From positions 5,417,700 to 5,481,699 of the forward strand of contig CM025856.1 in the NCBI GenBank assembly GCA_003952965.2: DNA of 64,000 nt. The letters run 5' to 3'. The notes under the pieces are model-generated. The model saw nothing but the letters and a program-made list of their open reading frames with translations, did not search any database and was not told where the DNA came from. This stretch comes from Morella rubra (Eukaryota; Streptophyta; Magnoliopsida; Fagales; Myricaceae). How positions within the stretch are numbered: the stretch's first letter is position 1; every line of letters begins with the position of its first letter. Of the stretch, positions 1 to 13,519 are shown piece after piece. Both the position numbers and the translations under genes were made by a program.

Positions 1-880
1 CAGACAAGGACATGATTGTCTTTCAATCATTGTTGCCCTAACACACGCTCAACCATTCATTTAAACCCAAACCCTAACTTATCTTCTCTTCACTGCTGCC
101 TCCCTCTTTTCTCTGAATTTCTATCATTCGTCTCCCATGACAAACCTAACTCTTTCGTCTCCCCCTGCGAACCCAAATCCCAAATCTTTCGGCTCCCTCT
201 GCCCTCTCTCTCTCTCAAAATGAAGATGAAAATTTCGTCTTCCACTTCCACGACACCTCCGCGACTGACAAGGGGTAACATTCTCACGATATTTTGAATC
301 TATGGAAGCACGTTATGAACGAAGACATGATCACCACCGCGATGGAGAAGGGGGCAGTATTCTCACGGTGTTTTGGATCCTACGCTTTTCTCGGTCAAGA
401 TCTCTTTTTTATTTCACTTTGAACTTGTACTGAGTTTTTGATTGCTAGGTATTGTTGAGAGATAGTATTGTTTTGATTTGTGAAAAATGTGAATATTGAT
501 TTGTCGTCGTTGATTTGTTGTTTTGTACCAATCAGATTGTTAGGCTTGTGTGTTGTAATCAATCTGAATGTATCTCTTCCGTGCAGCTAAATTACAATTT
601 TCATTTCTTCTTTCTCATTTCCCCCTTTTGAAATTTATGTTTGAATTAATCTATTGAATTGGTAAAGTGACAAATGGGAAGTCGTAGAAATTTCAAAGTT
701 CCAATGACAGTCGCAAAACAACACCTTCCACAAAATTATATGGCCGAAAATAAGCACTCGCAAGACCAAATTTTCATTGCTAAACAAGCATTTTTGCGAC
801 CCCTGATTTTCGTTGCTGAATGAGCATTTTTGCGACGGTCATGGCAACGAGAGTAACCACAACAGCGACCCTTGAGGAAG
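1..880. other. Intergenic, nothing assignable
   Basis: The plus strand has a 93-codon open frame at 16-297, but its composition (Ser, Pro and Leu rich, matching a CT-rich stretch) looks like a 5' untranslated leader or chance. No domain, splice pattern or transposon terminus is recognisable in this stretch. Confidence 0.5.
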
Positions 881-1560
881 TGTTAGGATCCCCGGTCAAG
901 GACTCCAAAACAATCACCAACTCCTCCGCGCGATCCACTCTAACTCCACAATCGATCCTCCCCAACCTTTTCAAGTAACACAGGAGCGTGGTAAATAGGA
1001 TCTAACACTCAAGAAATGAAGAATGCCTCATTGTTATTACGAAGAACGTGGTCTAAGGATTATTAGTCCTTCAAACCACAAGAACACTCGTACTAGGGTT
1101 ATTAGCCCAAGCACACCCAACTTAAGAGGTTATTAGCCCCAAGTCTACTGGCATAAACGTGTCTATGCCTGGCCAATACTCACAAGCTCTCTAAGCTTAC
1201 AAAACACAACTTTCTAAATGGATGAAAACTAATGCTCCTGAGGGGTGCTTATATAGGCATCCTCAGGAGCTTAAAAAATCCTACCAACCCAATCAAATTA
1301 AATCTAAATCAAATCTTCAAGATTCTAAGGAAACAATTCCTAGAATCAAGGAGATTTGACGATACATGCCTAAAACAACTTAACTGAAAAGGAAAACTAA
1401 TCTTCTAGAGTTTAGGAGAAATATCCTAAATCTAGAAGATATGATTTATTCAATCACTCACCACAAGGAAATCAATCTCTGAAGATATCTCAATAAGGCA
1501 CTTGATCTCGCCGTCGTCCGCCGCCCTACACGGTGGCGCCGCCACCATTCTCCTCCATGG
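880..1560 (-). mobile_element. LTR-like segment, family unclear
   Basis: Read on the minus strand, this segment has a TATA-like TATATAAG (about 1250) inside a small inverted repeat made of CTCCTGAGG and CCTCAGGAG. It is followed by leader-like sequence with repeated TTATTAGCCC motifs. That layout resembles the promoter part of a plant LTR. No matching second copy and no clear TG...CA ends were found, so the family is left open. It is a fossil if it is an LTR at all. Confidence 0.35.
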
Positions 1561-1909
1561 GTGGTGATGCTCCTTCGACTCCCCAGGCCACGCTTGTCAC
1601 ATCCCGCTCGGTCACCGCTAAGGGTGGTGGTCCTCCGCCGCCGGTGGTGGCTGCTGTGGGTAGCCACTCTTGATCATCTGCTGCTGGCTGGCTTGGCTGG
1701 TGGCCAAGGTCTTGCTATGGCACTATGTCAAGGCAATTCTCGGCGTTGGCCATGGGCTTGCCATGGCATGTCTGTGGCTGGCTAGCTAGCATGCCAAATA
1801 TGGGCATTGCTGGGCTATCATTTTCTTGTCAAGGGTGCTGGTGCGCCTCGCTTGCTCGCGCGCGCTGATGCCATGGCATGGCTGTGGTGCTTCGCGCGCT
1901 ATGGGCGTG
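1561..1909. other. GC-rich stretch without a recognisable gene
   Basis: This stretch is much richer in G and C than its surroundings, with repeated GCCATGGCATG-type words (around 1752-1770 and 1870-1880). Open frames exist on both strands but look like composition effects. It lies between the LTR-like segment and the Copia gag fragment, so it may be internal transposon sequence. I see no domain. Confidence 0.35.
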
Positions 1910-2365
1910 TCATGTGCTCCTGCCACGCGCGTTGAGGCATGTCATTTTAAATGACTCATAGTTATGGACAAACATATTAATTTTGGACTCTTTGACTTGG
2001 TTTGTCCCTTCATGTGTAATCTCTAGAGCATGCCAAATTTCCTTAGCATTTGTGCAAGAAGATATTCTATTAAACTCTCCTCTATCTAAAGCACAATATA
2101 ATATGTTCATAGCTCTTGCATCTAGAGAGATTTTCTTTTTGTCTAGGTCACTATATTCATTTTCATTTTTGAGGATTTCAATCTCTCCAACTTTCTTTGT
2201 GGGAATATGTGAACCATTCAATATGCATAACCATAAATCATAATCAATAGATTGAAAATAAATATTCATCCTAACTTTCCAATATGCATAATCACTACCA
2301 TGAAAGAATGGTGGTCTAAGTGTGAAAAGTCCTTCAATTTGAGTGTTGAAGCTTGAAGTTGTCAT
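1910..2365 (-). mobile_element. Copia gag fragment
   Basis: The 151-residue minus-strand frame is the N-terminal part of a plant Copia Gag. It opens with an MTTSSFNTQ-type start, then the conserved PFFHGSDYAYWKVRMNIY block and an aromatic-rich segment that ends near EIWHALEITHEGTNQVKESK. It begins 42 bp inside the primer-binding site of the adjacent LTR, which fits the usual LTR-PBS-gag order. Only part of the element is here and no partner LTR was found. It is an old, incomplete fossil. Confidence 0.85.
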
Positions 2366-2401
2366 TCTAACTCAAGATTGTTAAATCTTGTATAACGAGC
2401 A

Positions 2402-2416
2402 CCAACTCTGATACCA
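2402..2416 (-). other. Primer-binding site of the Copia element (tRNA-iMet type)
   Basis: On the minus strand this reads TGGTATCAGAGTTGG, complementary to the 3' end of initiator methionine tRNA. This is the standard primer site of plant Copia elements. It lies two bases inside the LTR end and just upstream of the gag frame. Confidence 0.85.
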
Positions 2417-2418
2417 AT

Positions 2419-3608
2419 TGTAAGTCTTAGATTAAAGCAACCCAAGAAGGGGGGGGGTGAATTGGGTTCCAAACTTTTTCGCTTTTAACCCCCAAAATCG
2501 TGTTTGCAAAGAAAAGACTAATTTAGCACAAGTATATATAGATGCGATAAGAGAATAAGTGCTAAATGTAAAGAGTTTGGATAGAGAAGCAAACACCCCT
2601 GATTTCCTTCACTGAGCCTTGAGGTTTCACTATTTTCAAATATCTACACACTACAGCTTCCGGGTGCTAGAGAACCGTACAAGTGTTTTCCCGGGCTTAA
2701 CACTCAAACCCACCAAGTGGTTTTTCGGGCTCACCACTCACAACCTAACAAGCTTGAGATATACCCTTTTTAAGCTTCTTCTTTAGTGAATAACCTCACT
2801 AAAGGAATCACCTCTTTTGGATATAAAGATTGAAGAATAAACTCTCTCAAAGAGTAGATATGATATTGGAATGCTCTATCTCTTGATTCACACAAAGACA
2901 AGGATATGAAAGTGTGTTTTGTGTGAATGATATGAGAAATATAGAATATGAAGGTTTGGAATATTTCTCAAGTGATCTAAATGATATGTGGTCGTTGTGT
3001 ATATATTTTGAACGTTATGAAGGTGTATTTATAAGCCACATATGAAAACTAGCCGTTGCCGGGATGTTATGTTGTAAAAACGACGCTCGGGTCCCGACTG
3101 CTTTAAGTCACCGTTATTCATATCAGATCAACAGGTCGACCGCTAACAAGCGGATCGAAGAACCGTCGACCGCTTCACCAGCCGATCGACCTCCCAACTT
3201 AATCATATGATCCGGTTCAATTAAAACCACGTTTTTGACCTCTTTTGAAACACTCAATTTTAAAGATTACTTCCCGTAAGTATAAGAAATTTGAGAGTTT
3301 GATTGGGATATTTTAAAGCCATTTAAAAACATTTTAATCTTTCAAACAAAAGTAAAACAGTTTATGCACGTTTTGAAAAATATGCAAGTGTGATTCATAA
3401 TCCTTTCAAAAGTGAAACTAAGAGTTACAAGGTTTATACCCTAAGGTCTTGAAACTTCACTTTTGAGCTCCTTGCATCTTCTTTTATCTTCTTTCTTCAA
3501 GTCTTTCGCTCTTTCATCAAAACGTCTTTGTCTTTGAAGATGTCCTTTTTGTAAACTTATCTATTTATTGAAATTATCAAAATATCGATCTGTGCACAAA
3601 AGCCAACA
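2419..3608 (-). mobile_element. Copia long terminal repeat (1190 bp), fossil
   Basis: On the minus strand the segment begins TGTTGGCTTTTGTGC and ends in ACTTACA, with the tRNA-iMet primer site immediately beyond it. These are the expected TG...CA borders of an LTR. Orientation and spacing make it the 5' LTR of the element whose gag lies at 1910-2365. No second LTR is visible in the window, so target-site repeats and age by LTR divergence cannot be given. Confidence 0.8.
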
Positions 3609-5287
3609 AGGTTCACCCAACAGAATAAAAACAACCGACCGACCGGGCATGAACACCCTACTGAGGTCAACTTACCCCAAAATATATATATATATATATC
3701 CCTAACTACTATTTATACTGTAGATGGTTTGTTTTGTTGTTTTGGATTAGGATAGACATTTCATTGAATATGCATTCTCTTAGTCAATCATGTTTCTCAA
3801 AGTTTAGAAAATAACTGTTTCCCTATATTACTATTTATATACCTCATTTAATTATCAAATCTTAATCAAAGAATCGATTTTCCAACCCTTTTGTTAGTGG
3901 TTTATGATTTGATAGAGTTTTTTTTTTTTTCAAGTATTGGAATTTGTGAAAAAAAGAGTTAAATTTTGTAAAAGAGTATTTAACTATTAATTTTCGGCTA
4001 AAATATAATATTTATTTCTGGCTTGACCACTACAATTTTTTACAGTCCAAAAAAAAACTATGTGGGCCAAATTAGATAACAAAAAAAATTGAGTACTATG
4101 AAGACAACTAGCGGTGGCAGTTGTATTTCTATCACCCTGGTGCCACCACATTCGTCCAAATTATATTCCGACTGCCGATTCTGTTGTTTTAACTTTTTGG
4201 GTGACGGGTCCACATTTTTTTTTAATTATTATCATTGAAAGAACAGATTGCATTTTTCTTGGAACTTTTCGATAAGGAGATTGTCACAGGCTATCACAGG
4301 GACTGGATTGGTATTTGCAATTATGATTCCTTCGCAAGCCGCAGAAAGAATATTAAGAAATAAAAATTTTGATCCAACTACATGGATTGAGATGGTATTT
4401 GTTTTTGTTTTATAAGGTATTTGCATGGACATCGCCACGCAAAAATAATAGGGATTGACCACAGTGCCTGTATTATTAATAACGGTTTGAAATAAACCGA
4501 TAAATAGAGAAGAGAGGGAGAGCTGGAGAGAAAGAAGAGGCGCTGCCGCGCTAGACAGAGAGGAGAGCTGGAGCTTGGAGGCCACGGAGAGAGGTGTCGT
4601 TTCTAAAAAAAGGGTGGACTATGGAGGTAGGAGTTGGGGTTGGGGTTAAAAAATCCTAACCCTAACAAAAGGCATTATTCTCTTCTTAAAGAGAACCGTG
4701 CAATTTTCTTATATTAAAAAAAAATTAAAGCAGTAAAAAAGCAAAAGGCGTCACTCTCTTAAAGAAGAGAACAACGCAGTTTTTTTAAATAATAATTAAA
4801 AAAAACTGGCGATTTCTAATAAGGTTCCGGTGCCGGTTAACTGGTAACAGCAGGTTTGTCAAAAATTATCACTAAAATCGGCACCGAGGTTTGGCGGTTC
4901 TCGGCATCGGTGCTGGTCGGCGATGAATATGCCCAGCCCTACTAAGAGCCATAGATGTATTTTTAAAAAAGAATTTTAATTTAATAAATTTATATAATTT
5001 TTTTAGTTTAAATATACTTTTACAACTTCGGTCTTTACACTTTACACTTTACACTCCAATCTATTATTTTTGTTATATTATACCACCAATTATTGATTTT
5101 AAATATTTTGCAATTAATTTTTTATGCGTGAAATGACAATTTGGTCCCCATAATGAAGCGATCATTTTATGAGCGCAAAGTAATAATTTTCTAGGCCAAA
5201 AATAAATTATATACGCATGCTTGCTATTTATTTATTATATCATGTTACATATATAGATAAACGGTAGACATTTCGAATTTCTCACTA
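3609..5287. other. Intergenic with hAT-like terminal remnant near 4830-4942
   Basis: Mostly AT-rich sequence with an (AT)n run at about 3681-3700. A CGG/GGC-rich stretch at 4800-4942 ends in ATGCCCAGCCCTA. This matches the right terminus of plant hAT miniature elements, whose left ends read TAGGGCTG. No left end with a matching 8-bp target duplication was found. Two similar 'TCTTAAAGA' arrays at about 4680 and 4760 flank it. No gene is seen. Confidence 0.4.
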
Positions 5288-5545
5288 CCTTTTTTTTTTT
5301 TTTTTTTGGCACGAGAGAAATCCATAGTATTGGTATATTAGGGTCGGATGGACCTAAAACAGTTTGGTCATATTCGGTGGGCTTAACATCACGGCAAGTC
5401 TTAGATAAGTATCACGACCCCTCACCACGCACATCAAGTCAGTCATGAGAGTTTTTACTGTGGAAATCGAACTAGGGTTTGCCAACCAACAGATCAAGTT
5501 ACTCATAACCAACTCGTCCACATTCCAACGGTTGTCCTGAACTTG
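5288..5545 (-). mobile_element. tRNA-derived SINE
   Basis: On the minus strand this is about 250 bp ending in a poly(A) tail (the run of T at 5290-5308 on the plus strand). Near its 5' end it has AGTTCGATTTCC, close to the pol III B box GGTTCGANTCC. A tRNA-like GAGTTGGTTATGAGTAA lies about 30 bp upstream, where an A box would be. Size, tail and promoter arrangement fit a plant tRNA-type SINE. The exact 5' end and target duplication were not resolved. Confidence 0.65.
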
Positions 5546-5988
5546 GAGTAACTACTAAATAAGAGATTTGATATCAACCAACCACATCAAAAAGTGTACT
5601 CACTCGCTGCTCATTGACTTATTAGACGAATGTTCCTTAATTTTCTCGTATAGACATCAACAATAGTTTGTAAGAGACAAATAAATTATTCCGATCGCCT
5701 ACATTGTTTTGTTACTGCAAAATGTTCTTAGAAGTACTTTTATTTCCTTATATCATATAGTTACATGGGGAGTGGAGTGAGAGGAAGAAGGGAAACCCAT
5801 CACGCCCAGCCCCCAGTCTAACGTAGGGCTGTCCCTGATTCTGTCCCTTTAGTTTTATTTTTCTTTTTAGGTCCATTTTTATTCCTGTTTTTGTCTTTCT
5901 GTGGTTTTTCTATGGGGAATAAAGTGGCTATTTGGCATTACAGCTCTCTTATGGATAATTATGGAGAAACAAAATTGGGAAAACATCA
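5546..5988. other. Intergenic, nothing assignable
   Basis: AT-rich unique-looking sequence between the SINE and the miniature element at about 5989. No open frame, terminus or motif of note. Confidence 0.5.
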
Positions 5989-6222
5989 CTTTTGGTCCTC
6001 AAACTACTTCAAAATGTCAAAGAGAGGTTCAAACTGCCAAAATCATCACATTTAATACCAAAATGCATCATTATTCATCATGTCATAGTATCCGGCAGTT
6101 AAAACATGCAGAGAATAAGGTACGTGTTACAATATTGACAGCTTTATCAAGGCCAAAGTTGATGAATTTTGATAGTTTTAAAACTAAATGTGACGATTAT
6201 GGTAGTTTGGACCTCTTTTGAC
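5989..6222. mobile_element. Miniature inverted-repeat element (~235 bp)
   Basis: The ends form a long imperfect inverted repeat. The left part (6018-6075) has GTCAAAGAGAGGTTCAAAC followed by a CATCACATTTAAT block. The reverse complement of the right part (6150-6222) reads GTCAAAAGAGGTCCAAAC followed by TCGTCACATTTAG. The wording 'ggtcctcaaactac ... gtagtttggacc' is typical of plant Mutator-like MITEs. Borders are approximate and no target duplication was confirmed. Confidence 0.6.
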
Positions 6223-7323
6223 TTGACTTGACGTAAGTTTAGGATTTAACAGTAAAGATCCGCAAACAAATTTGATTACCACAGAAGCACCATCAAGATG
6301 CACATCAGGGACAAAGAGGAAAATATTAAAATAGGCAAATGAGAACACAAACAAAATTTGGATTCATAAGTAATACAAGTCAACTTTCTGCAAATACAAA
6401 AAGATGACAAATCACGGACAACCAGGAAAATCTTAACATTGGCAAAGGAAAACACAAGTAAAGTCAGAGCAGTGCATGCATCAAAACCATACAGACAAGT
6501 GACAAAATGATTTGCTTGTTCTGTCTGCAATCTGCATCAGCTCACAAACCCCAGAGTCTTATTGTAATGCCATCAATGCGATACTCCAGGTAATGTTCTA
6601 AGCATCCAAGGAGAAAATGCATCGGAGAGACTTCCCTTCGAGCATTAAATCGAATGCCTTGTTGATCTCTGAGAAAGGGACGGAATGAGTGATAAATTTC
6701 TCCACTTCCAGCTCCTGCACCGGCAAAAGATAGAACACACTATTTACCCGCCACACTATCTTAAAGCGAAAAAAGATTAACATTCTGAAAACCACTAGTA
6801 GCAAGAGTAATTCTCCAAGATCCTTTCTTCAATTACGACAGTAGGATTTGATGAACACCGGATAAGTTCTTAAGCTTACCTTGTTCATGTACTGCTCAAC
6901 GACTCCTGGAATATCAGTGCGGGGCTTGTAGTTGCCAAAGAAAGTACCCTTAAGAGTCCTCTCACTTAATACTTTAAATGGATGAGTCCTGAACTCATCA
7001 TCTTTGTTTGGTACACCAACAAGCACTGCAACACCCCAACCCTGAACAGAAGCAGAATTTAGTTTCAAGGGAAACATAATTGGACACTGGAACTGTTACC
7101 GTAATATCTAATAAGAGAGCATGCTAAAGAAATTTGTTCACTGATTACATCGTGTACGCATTCAAATGCTGAGATCATGGCCCGGACGCTTCCGGTACAC
7201 TCGAGAGCTCGATCCACCCCTCCGTCAGTCATCTCAGCAATCACCAATCAATCAAAACTCCCACTTTAAAACTAATACAAGCTGAGTGGAATCAGAATAT
7301 ATATATTGCAACTTATTTATTTA

Positions 7324-7449
<126 letters not shown>

Positions 7450-8826
7450 TCAATACCAAAGATTGCAACTGAGTAACTTTAGTGTCAGAAATCTATCCAC
7501 GAGATTAAAACCAGGAATCTATCCATGGATGTTGTTAGATAAGCATGCTGGCAATTAATTAACCAACCTTGCTCGAAGCAGCTAGCATTCATATCAACAC
7601 CAATGATTCTTGAAGCCCCAGAAATCCTTGCCCCTTCAGCAGCCTAAATATAAGCAGAAGAGGGGGGGAAACTCATTGAAATCAATTTTGAAGTTGCCGA
7701 AAGCAATAAACCATGAAACCAACAAGAAAATCTCCAAACAAAAACAGAAAAAAAACAAAAAACAAAAACAAACAAACTCACAGCAAGGCCAACAGCACCC
7801 AATCCAAAGACGGCCACAGATTGACCCTTCTTGGGTTTTGCAACATTCAAAGTGGCACCAAGGCCTTCAAGCATAAAACCAAAATTATTATTGGAAGCAA
7901 GGCGTTAGTAATAGTGTCACATGTGGTGCAATCGTTAGACTTCTTCGAATGCATGGAACTGTTTGTTACCTGCGGATAGTCCGCAACTGATAACACAAAC
8001 TTTGTCCAGTGGGGCTGCAAGGTTGATCTTGGCAAGGCAGCCAAAATGGATAACAGTGTATTCACTAAATGTGGACGTGCCAAGAAAGTGGTAAATGGGC
8101 TGTCCATCTTTGGAGAACCTTGACTTGCCATCACTAAGCATAACACCCCTATCACTGTTAATCCTGAGGAGTTCACACATGTTACTTTCCTCTGACTTGC
8201 AGTGGGAACATTCCCCGCACTCCCCAGTGAAGATAGGCAGTACATGGTCCCCCTCTTGGAGACAAGTTACTCCCTCGCCTACACTCTCCACAATACTGAA
8301 CAACAGAAAAGCAATGAATACGTGCTTTGTCACAGAACTAAAAAATTCTTCATGAATTTATTTGGCATTTTACTTGTACTAAGTGAAAGAGGAATTTGAA
8401 AACTGATGCCATGTTTTCTTGAATAGAATAACTTTCAAAATTTAGGGATATACGTACCCTCCAGCTTCATGACCATAAATGCGAGGAAACATCAGTGTTT
8501 GCCCCTGTAACGTAAAGGAACTTTTGAATCTCAACAACAAATTGAACAGAGCATCAACCACAACAAAGCAGTTAAGCGGATTAAAACATATACCAGAACA
8601 AGAACGTATATCACATGGAAACATCAGAAAGAGCCAAAATAATCAAGAAATTATTGGCAAATTTTTAACAAATACAAGAAATGGAAATGAAGAATGCAGA
8701 ATGAAAGACAGATAATGAAAGCTTTGTAGTTTGCTCTTGTTTTATCATTGCATCGAATAATCAGATACGTATATGAATTTAGAAAAAAAAAAAAAAAGAA
8801 AAAAGATACGTATATGAAACATATCA

Positions 8827-9033
<207 letters not shown>

Positions 9034-9370
9034 TCAAATTTGTAACAATACAGAAGCAGGGGCTTCAACATATATATGTTTGATATTTGAAACAATGGGT
9101 TCGAAGGATGGTCAGAGAGAGAGAGAGAGACATTTAGAAGACTATTTCTAGAAGTTGCAGTGTAAGCATAGGCAGTTCCTAGGCCCCTAAAAATAATATT
9201 CATAAACTTTCTGCAAAAACAATAAATGAAGCAAAAGAACGAAACAGCTGACGTTGAAGACAGTAACAGTTGATCAAGAACACTGACCAAAGAGTAGCTA
9301 ATTGAAATAAGATTCGTGTTGGCAAATAGCAGAAAAGAAATGGAATGGTGAAGGCTCACCTTTGCACTTG

Positions 9371-9375
9371 ATAAC
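9371..9375. repeat. Target-site duplication ATAAC (left copy)
   Basis: ATAAC directly before the TGTTGGGG border of the inserted element. The same five bases follow the other border at 13520-13524. Five base pairs is the usual Copia target duplication. Confidence 0.9.
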
Positions 9376-9642
9376 TGTTGGGGTTAGTCTCATATCGGTT
9401 GTGTAAGGGGTTGGTGGTATCACCTCTTAAGCTAGCTTTTGAGATTGAGAATGCCCAAGATCACCCAACACTGGTATCAGAACCTAGGTTTACCAACAAG
9501 TCTCGGACCTAACAGTCCATGGGAAAAACGGGTTGTCTGTTCCCAACTCAGGGCCCGATGTGTGAAGGAGAGATTGTTAGGGTTAGTCCCACATCGATTG
9601 TGAAAGGGGCTAGTGATCAATTTATACGTGTGAGGGAAATCC
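9376..9642 (+). mobile_element. TRIM-like part of the hybrid insertion
   Basis: This is a miniature LTR element without coding sequence. It has a 95-bp LTR (9376-9470) running from TGTTGGGGTTAGTC to CACCCAACA, then a primer site TGGTATCAGAACC (9472-9484), about 90 bp of spacer, a purine-rich GAAGGAGAGA, and the start of a second LTR at 9575 (TGTTAGGGTTAGTCCCACATC). The second LTR runs directly into Tork LTR sequence at about 9643. The parts are typical of TRIM retrotransposons of woody plants. Confidence 0.75.
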
Positions 9643-12600
9643 GACGTTCACGACACAAGGGGCTATAATCTGAACGGTGAAGATCAGATTTTGAGCTCGA
9701 AAATAGTGGTTCGTACACGTGAACAGTAACCGCGGATTGTTGGTATTTTCTCTTCGTTGTTTTTCCATTGTATTTGCCAAGATTGATATCATCTTGAAGA
9801 TCTGAGTTGTAGCCTCTAGTTGTGACTAGAGAAGACTTTGTGTACCCATTATTTGGTTTATAGTGGAGATTTGACTGGACTAGGTCCCGTGGTTTTTTCT
9901 TCCTCACACGGGAAAGTTTTCCACGTAAAAAATTGCTTGTGTTGTTCTGGCTTGGTGTGATTGATTATCTTGAGATTATTTTTCAGTACGTATAATTGTT
10001 GAGATTGCGCTATATTTGCTTTCATCTAGAGAGAAGAATTATTCTGCTGTTTGTTTGTCGTTATCTCTCTCAACAAAGTGGTTTCAAAGCTTGGTTGCCA
10101 AGTTGTTTGATTGACAATTTGAGTTATGGAAGCAAATGTGAGTAGAATGGTTAACATCAATGGTTCAAATTATCACATATGGAAAGAGAAAAATGGAAGA
10201 TCTTCTTTATGTAAAAGATTATTATCTACTGGTGTTTGCTACTGAAAAACCGGCTAACAAGTCCGATGCAGAATGGACTTTGTTACATAGACAGGTGTGT
10301 GGGTATATCAGACAATGGGTAGATAACAATGTTTTAAACCATAGTAGTGGGGAGACACATGCACGTACTCTATAGAGTAAGCTTGAATAGTTATATGCTA
10401 GAAAAACTGAAAATAATAAGATGTTTCTAATTAAGCAGACGATGGCTTTGAGATACCAAGATGGGACTCCCTTATCTGATCACCTAAATACATTCCAAGG
10501 AATTATTAATCAGTTAGCTGGAATGGGTATTAAGTTTGATGATGAGATACATGGGTTATGGTTGCTTGGTTCATTACTGGACTTGTGGGAGACGCTCAAA
10601 ACTTCTCTGTCCAACTCTACTCCAGATGGTGTAATTACAATGGATATGACCAAGAGTTGTCTGTTAAACGAAGAGATGAGAAGAAAATCACAGGGATCCT
10701 CTTCACAATCAGAAGTCTTGGTTACAGAAAAGAGGGGAGAAGCAAGAGCAGAGGTCCGAGAACAAAGATGAAAGCAAAAGCAAGTCCAATAGGTTCTCAA
10801 ATGTCGAGTGCTATCATTGCGGGAAAAAGGGACACATCAAGAAATATTGCAAGCAATTGAAAAAAGAATACAAGGATGAGAAAGGGAATGAAATGAAGAA
10901 CGAGACTGACAAAGATGGTGATGATAGAGTTGTTACCACCACTCCTGCAGACTTCCTCATTATTTATGAAGATGAAGTGATAAATGTTGCATACCATGAG
11001 ACCAGTTAGGTGATTGACAGTGGTGCCTCCATTCATGCTACATCTCGAAAGAATTTCTTTACATCCTATAGATCTGGTAATTATGGAACTGTAAAGATGG
11101 GCAATGATGGCTTGGTTAAAGTCATTGGCATTGGAGATGTATATCTGGAGACGAATAATGGCACGAGATTGGTTCTTAGAAATGTGAAACATATTCCTGA
11201 CATTCGTTTGAACTTGATTTCTACAGGTCAACTTGATGATGATGGGTATTGCAACACTTTCAGTGATAACCAGTAGGAAGCTTACTAAGGGTGCTATGGT
11301 TGTGGCTCGAGGTAAGAAGCTCTCTGTGTTGTACATTATGCAGGCAAAGATCTTCAACGATCTTGTTAATGCGATGGAAACAGATGGTACAGTAGAACTA
11401 TGGCACAAGAGGCTTGCTCACATGAGTGAGAAAGGATTAGCCATACTGGGGAAGAAAAGTCTACTATCTGGGTTGAAAAATACACATCTGAAAAGGTGCA
11501 GTCATTGTTTGTCAATGAAGTAGAACAAAGTCTCCTTCAAGAATTCCTCTCATTTGAGAAAGTCAGAGATACTGGATTTGGTGCATTCAGATATATGTAG
11601 CCTTATGAAGACGAGAATACTTAGTGACTCGAGCTATTTTATAACCTTCATAGATGATCATTTAGGAAAGTTATGGGTATATTTCTTGAAGACAAAAGAT
11701 TAAGTGTTGGCTATGTTTAAACAATTTCAAGCCCTAGTTGAGAGATAGACTAGGAAGAAGCTGAAGTGCATCCGTACAGATAACAGGAAAGAATATTCTG
11801 GTCCTTTTGTTGAGTATTGCAGACAACAGGGAATTCAGCATCAAAAGACTACTCCAAAAACTCTTCAGTTGAATGGCATAGCTAAAAGGATGAACATAAC
11901 ACTAGTTGAAAGAGTGAGATGTTTGCTTTCACAAGCAAATTTGCCAAGATCCTTTTGGGGTGAGGCGATGAGCACAATTGTTCATTTGTTGAATCTTACA
12001 CCTTGCGTTCCTCTACAGTTTGATGTACCAGACCGAGTTTGGACAGGTAAGGATGTTTCCTACGATCATTTACATGTATTTGGGTGTCTAGCATTTTGTA
12101 TATTCCCAAAGATGAAAGGTCCAAACTTGATGTGAAGACACGACAGTACATATTCCTTGGTTACGGTCAAGATGAGTTTGGATACAGATTTTATGATCCA
12201 GTTAAGAAAGTTTTGAGAAGCAGAGATGTCGTTTTCGTAGAAGATCAGAAAATTTAGGATATTCAGAAAGTAGAGAAATCTGTGTCTCAAAATGATGATA
12301 GTTTGATTAACATGGATCAAGTTCCATTGAAGAATTTGCGAACTCAGGTTGAAAATGATGTTCAGGATAACCACCAGGGTACAGGTGAGGTGGATGCTCC
12401 CCTCAAGTTTCAAGCAGATGTTCAGTCTGATGAGCAGTTGATAATGCCTAAAATTCCACCGGAGGTTCCATCCAGGAGGTCTACCAGAGACCGACAGTCT
12501 TCCACTAGATATTCAGCAAAACAGTATGTATTATTGACTGACGGGGGAGAGCCCGGGTGTTTTGCAGAAGTTATGGAAAATGAACATAAAACAGACTGGG

Positions 12601-12884
12601 TTGAGGCCATGCAAGATGAGATGCAGTCACTATACGACAACCACACTTTTGAGTTGGTGAAACTACCTAAAGGTAAAAGAGCCTTGAAGAACAAGTGGAT
12701 TTACAAAGTGAAGCAAAGTGAGTTCACTTCACGGCCACGGTACAAGACTAGATTGGTTGTCAAAGGTTTCGGTCAGAGAAATGGTTCTGATATGTTGACA
12801 AAAGTGCTACCAAGACAAAATCTTTAAGATTGTTGTCGATCGCCGGGATGGCGATTTCCTCCACATAGTCGGAAGGGGGAGATT

Positions 12885-13519
12885 TGTTGTGTTTATTTCT
12901 TCTATGTGAAGGAAAGCCTAATGGGGGTCTTTAATAAGGCCCAAAGCCATTAGGGTTTTAACTTATAACCCTAAAGATAAGTTCTTTAAGTCGTACGGAT
13001 TAAAAGAAAAGAAAGAAAGACAGTTTTTCTCTTTCACACCCAAGTTTCATCAAAGTCTAGATCCCGCTTCTTTTGTGGTCCAATCGAGCTGAAATTTGGA
13101 GAAGACGTTCACGACACAAGGGGCTATAATCTGAACGGTGAAGATCAAATTTTGAGCTCGGGAACAGTGATTCGTATACGTAAATAGTAACCGCAGATTG
13201 TTAGTATTTTCTCTTCTATTTGCCAAGATTAGTATCATCTTGAAGATCTGAGTTGTAGCCTCTAGTTGTAACTAGAGAAGACTTTGTGTACCCATTATTT
13301 GGTTTATAGTGGAGATTTGACTGGACTAGGTCCCGTGATTTTTCTTCCTCACATCGGGAAGTTTTTCACGTAAAAATTGCTTGTGTTGTTCTGGCTTGGT
13401 GTGATTGATTATCTTGAGATTATTTTTCAGTACGTATAATTGTTGAGATTGCGCTCTATTTGCTTTCATCTAGAGAGAAGAATAATTTCGCTGTTTGTTT
13501 GTCGTTATCTCCCTCAACA
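12885..13519 (+). repeat. 3' LTR of the Tork-type element (635 bp)
   Basis: Begins TGTTGTGTTTATTTC right after the purine-rich tract GGAAGGGGGAGA and ends CCTCAACA before ATAAC. From 13104 onward it matches 9643-10075; its first 219 bp have no counterpart in the 5' end of the insertion, where TRIM sequence stands instead. Confidence 0.88.

Larger units (their letters stand above)
9376..13519 (+). mobile_element. Hybrid TRIM / Tnt1-Tork-type Copia LTR element, broken fossil
   Basis: The insertion inside ADH exon 1 lies antisense to the gene, bounded by ATAAC on both sides. Parts in order: TRIM-like start (9376-9642), rest of a 5' LTR (9643-10075), primer site near 10077, a gag-like region with zinc knuckle (10126-10860), protease-like DSGA (about 11010), pre-integrase and integrase-like regions (11390-12180), the beginning of the RT region (12530-12770), a polypurine tract (12871-12882), and a full 3' LTR (12885-13519) from TGTTGTGTTT to CTCAACA. 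The sequence is close to Tnt1-94-type polyproteins. The coding part is incomplete and has several breaks, so it is not autonomous. The shared 415 bp of the two LTRs differ at roughly two dozen sites by eye count (5-6 %), so the insertion is not recent. Confidence 0.88.

Noticed and set aside
1561-1785. GC-rich 74-codon plus frame
   Set aside because: Biased composition, no domain, and it sits between transposon fragments.
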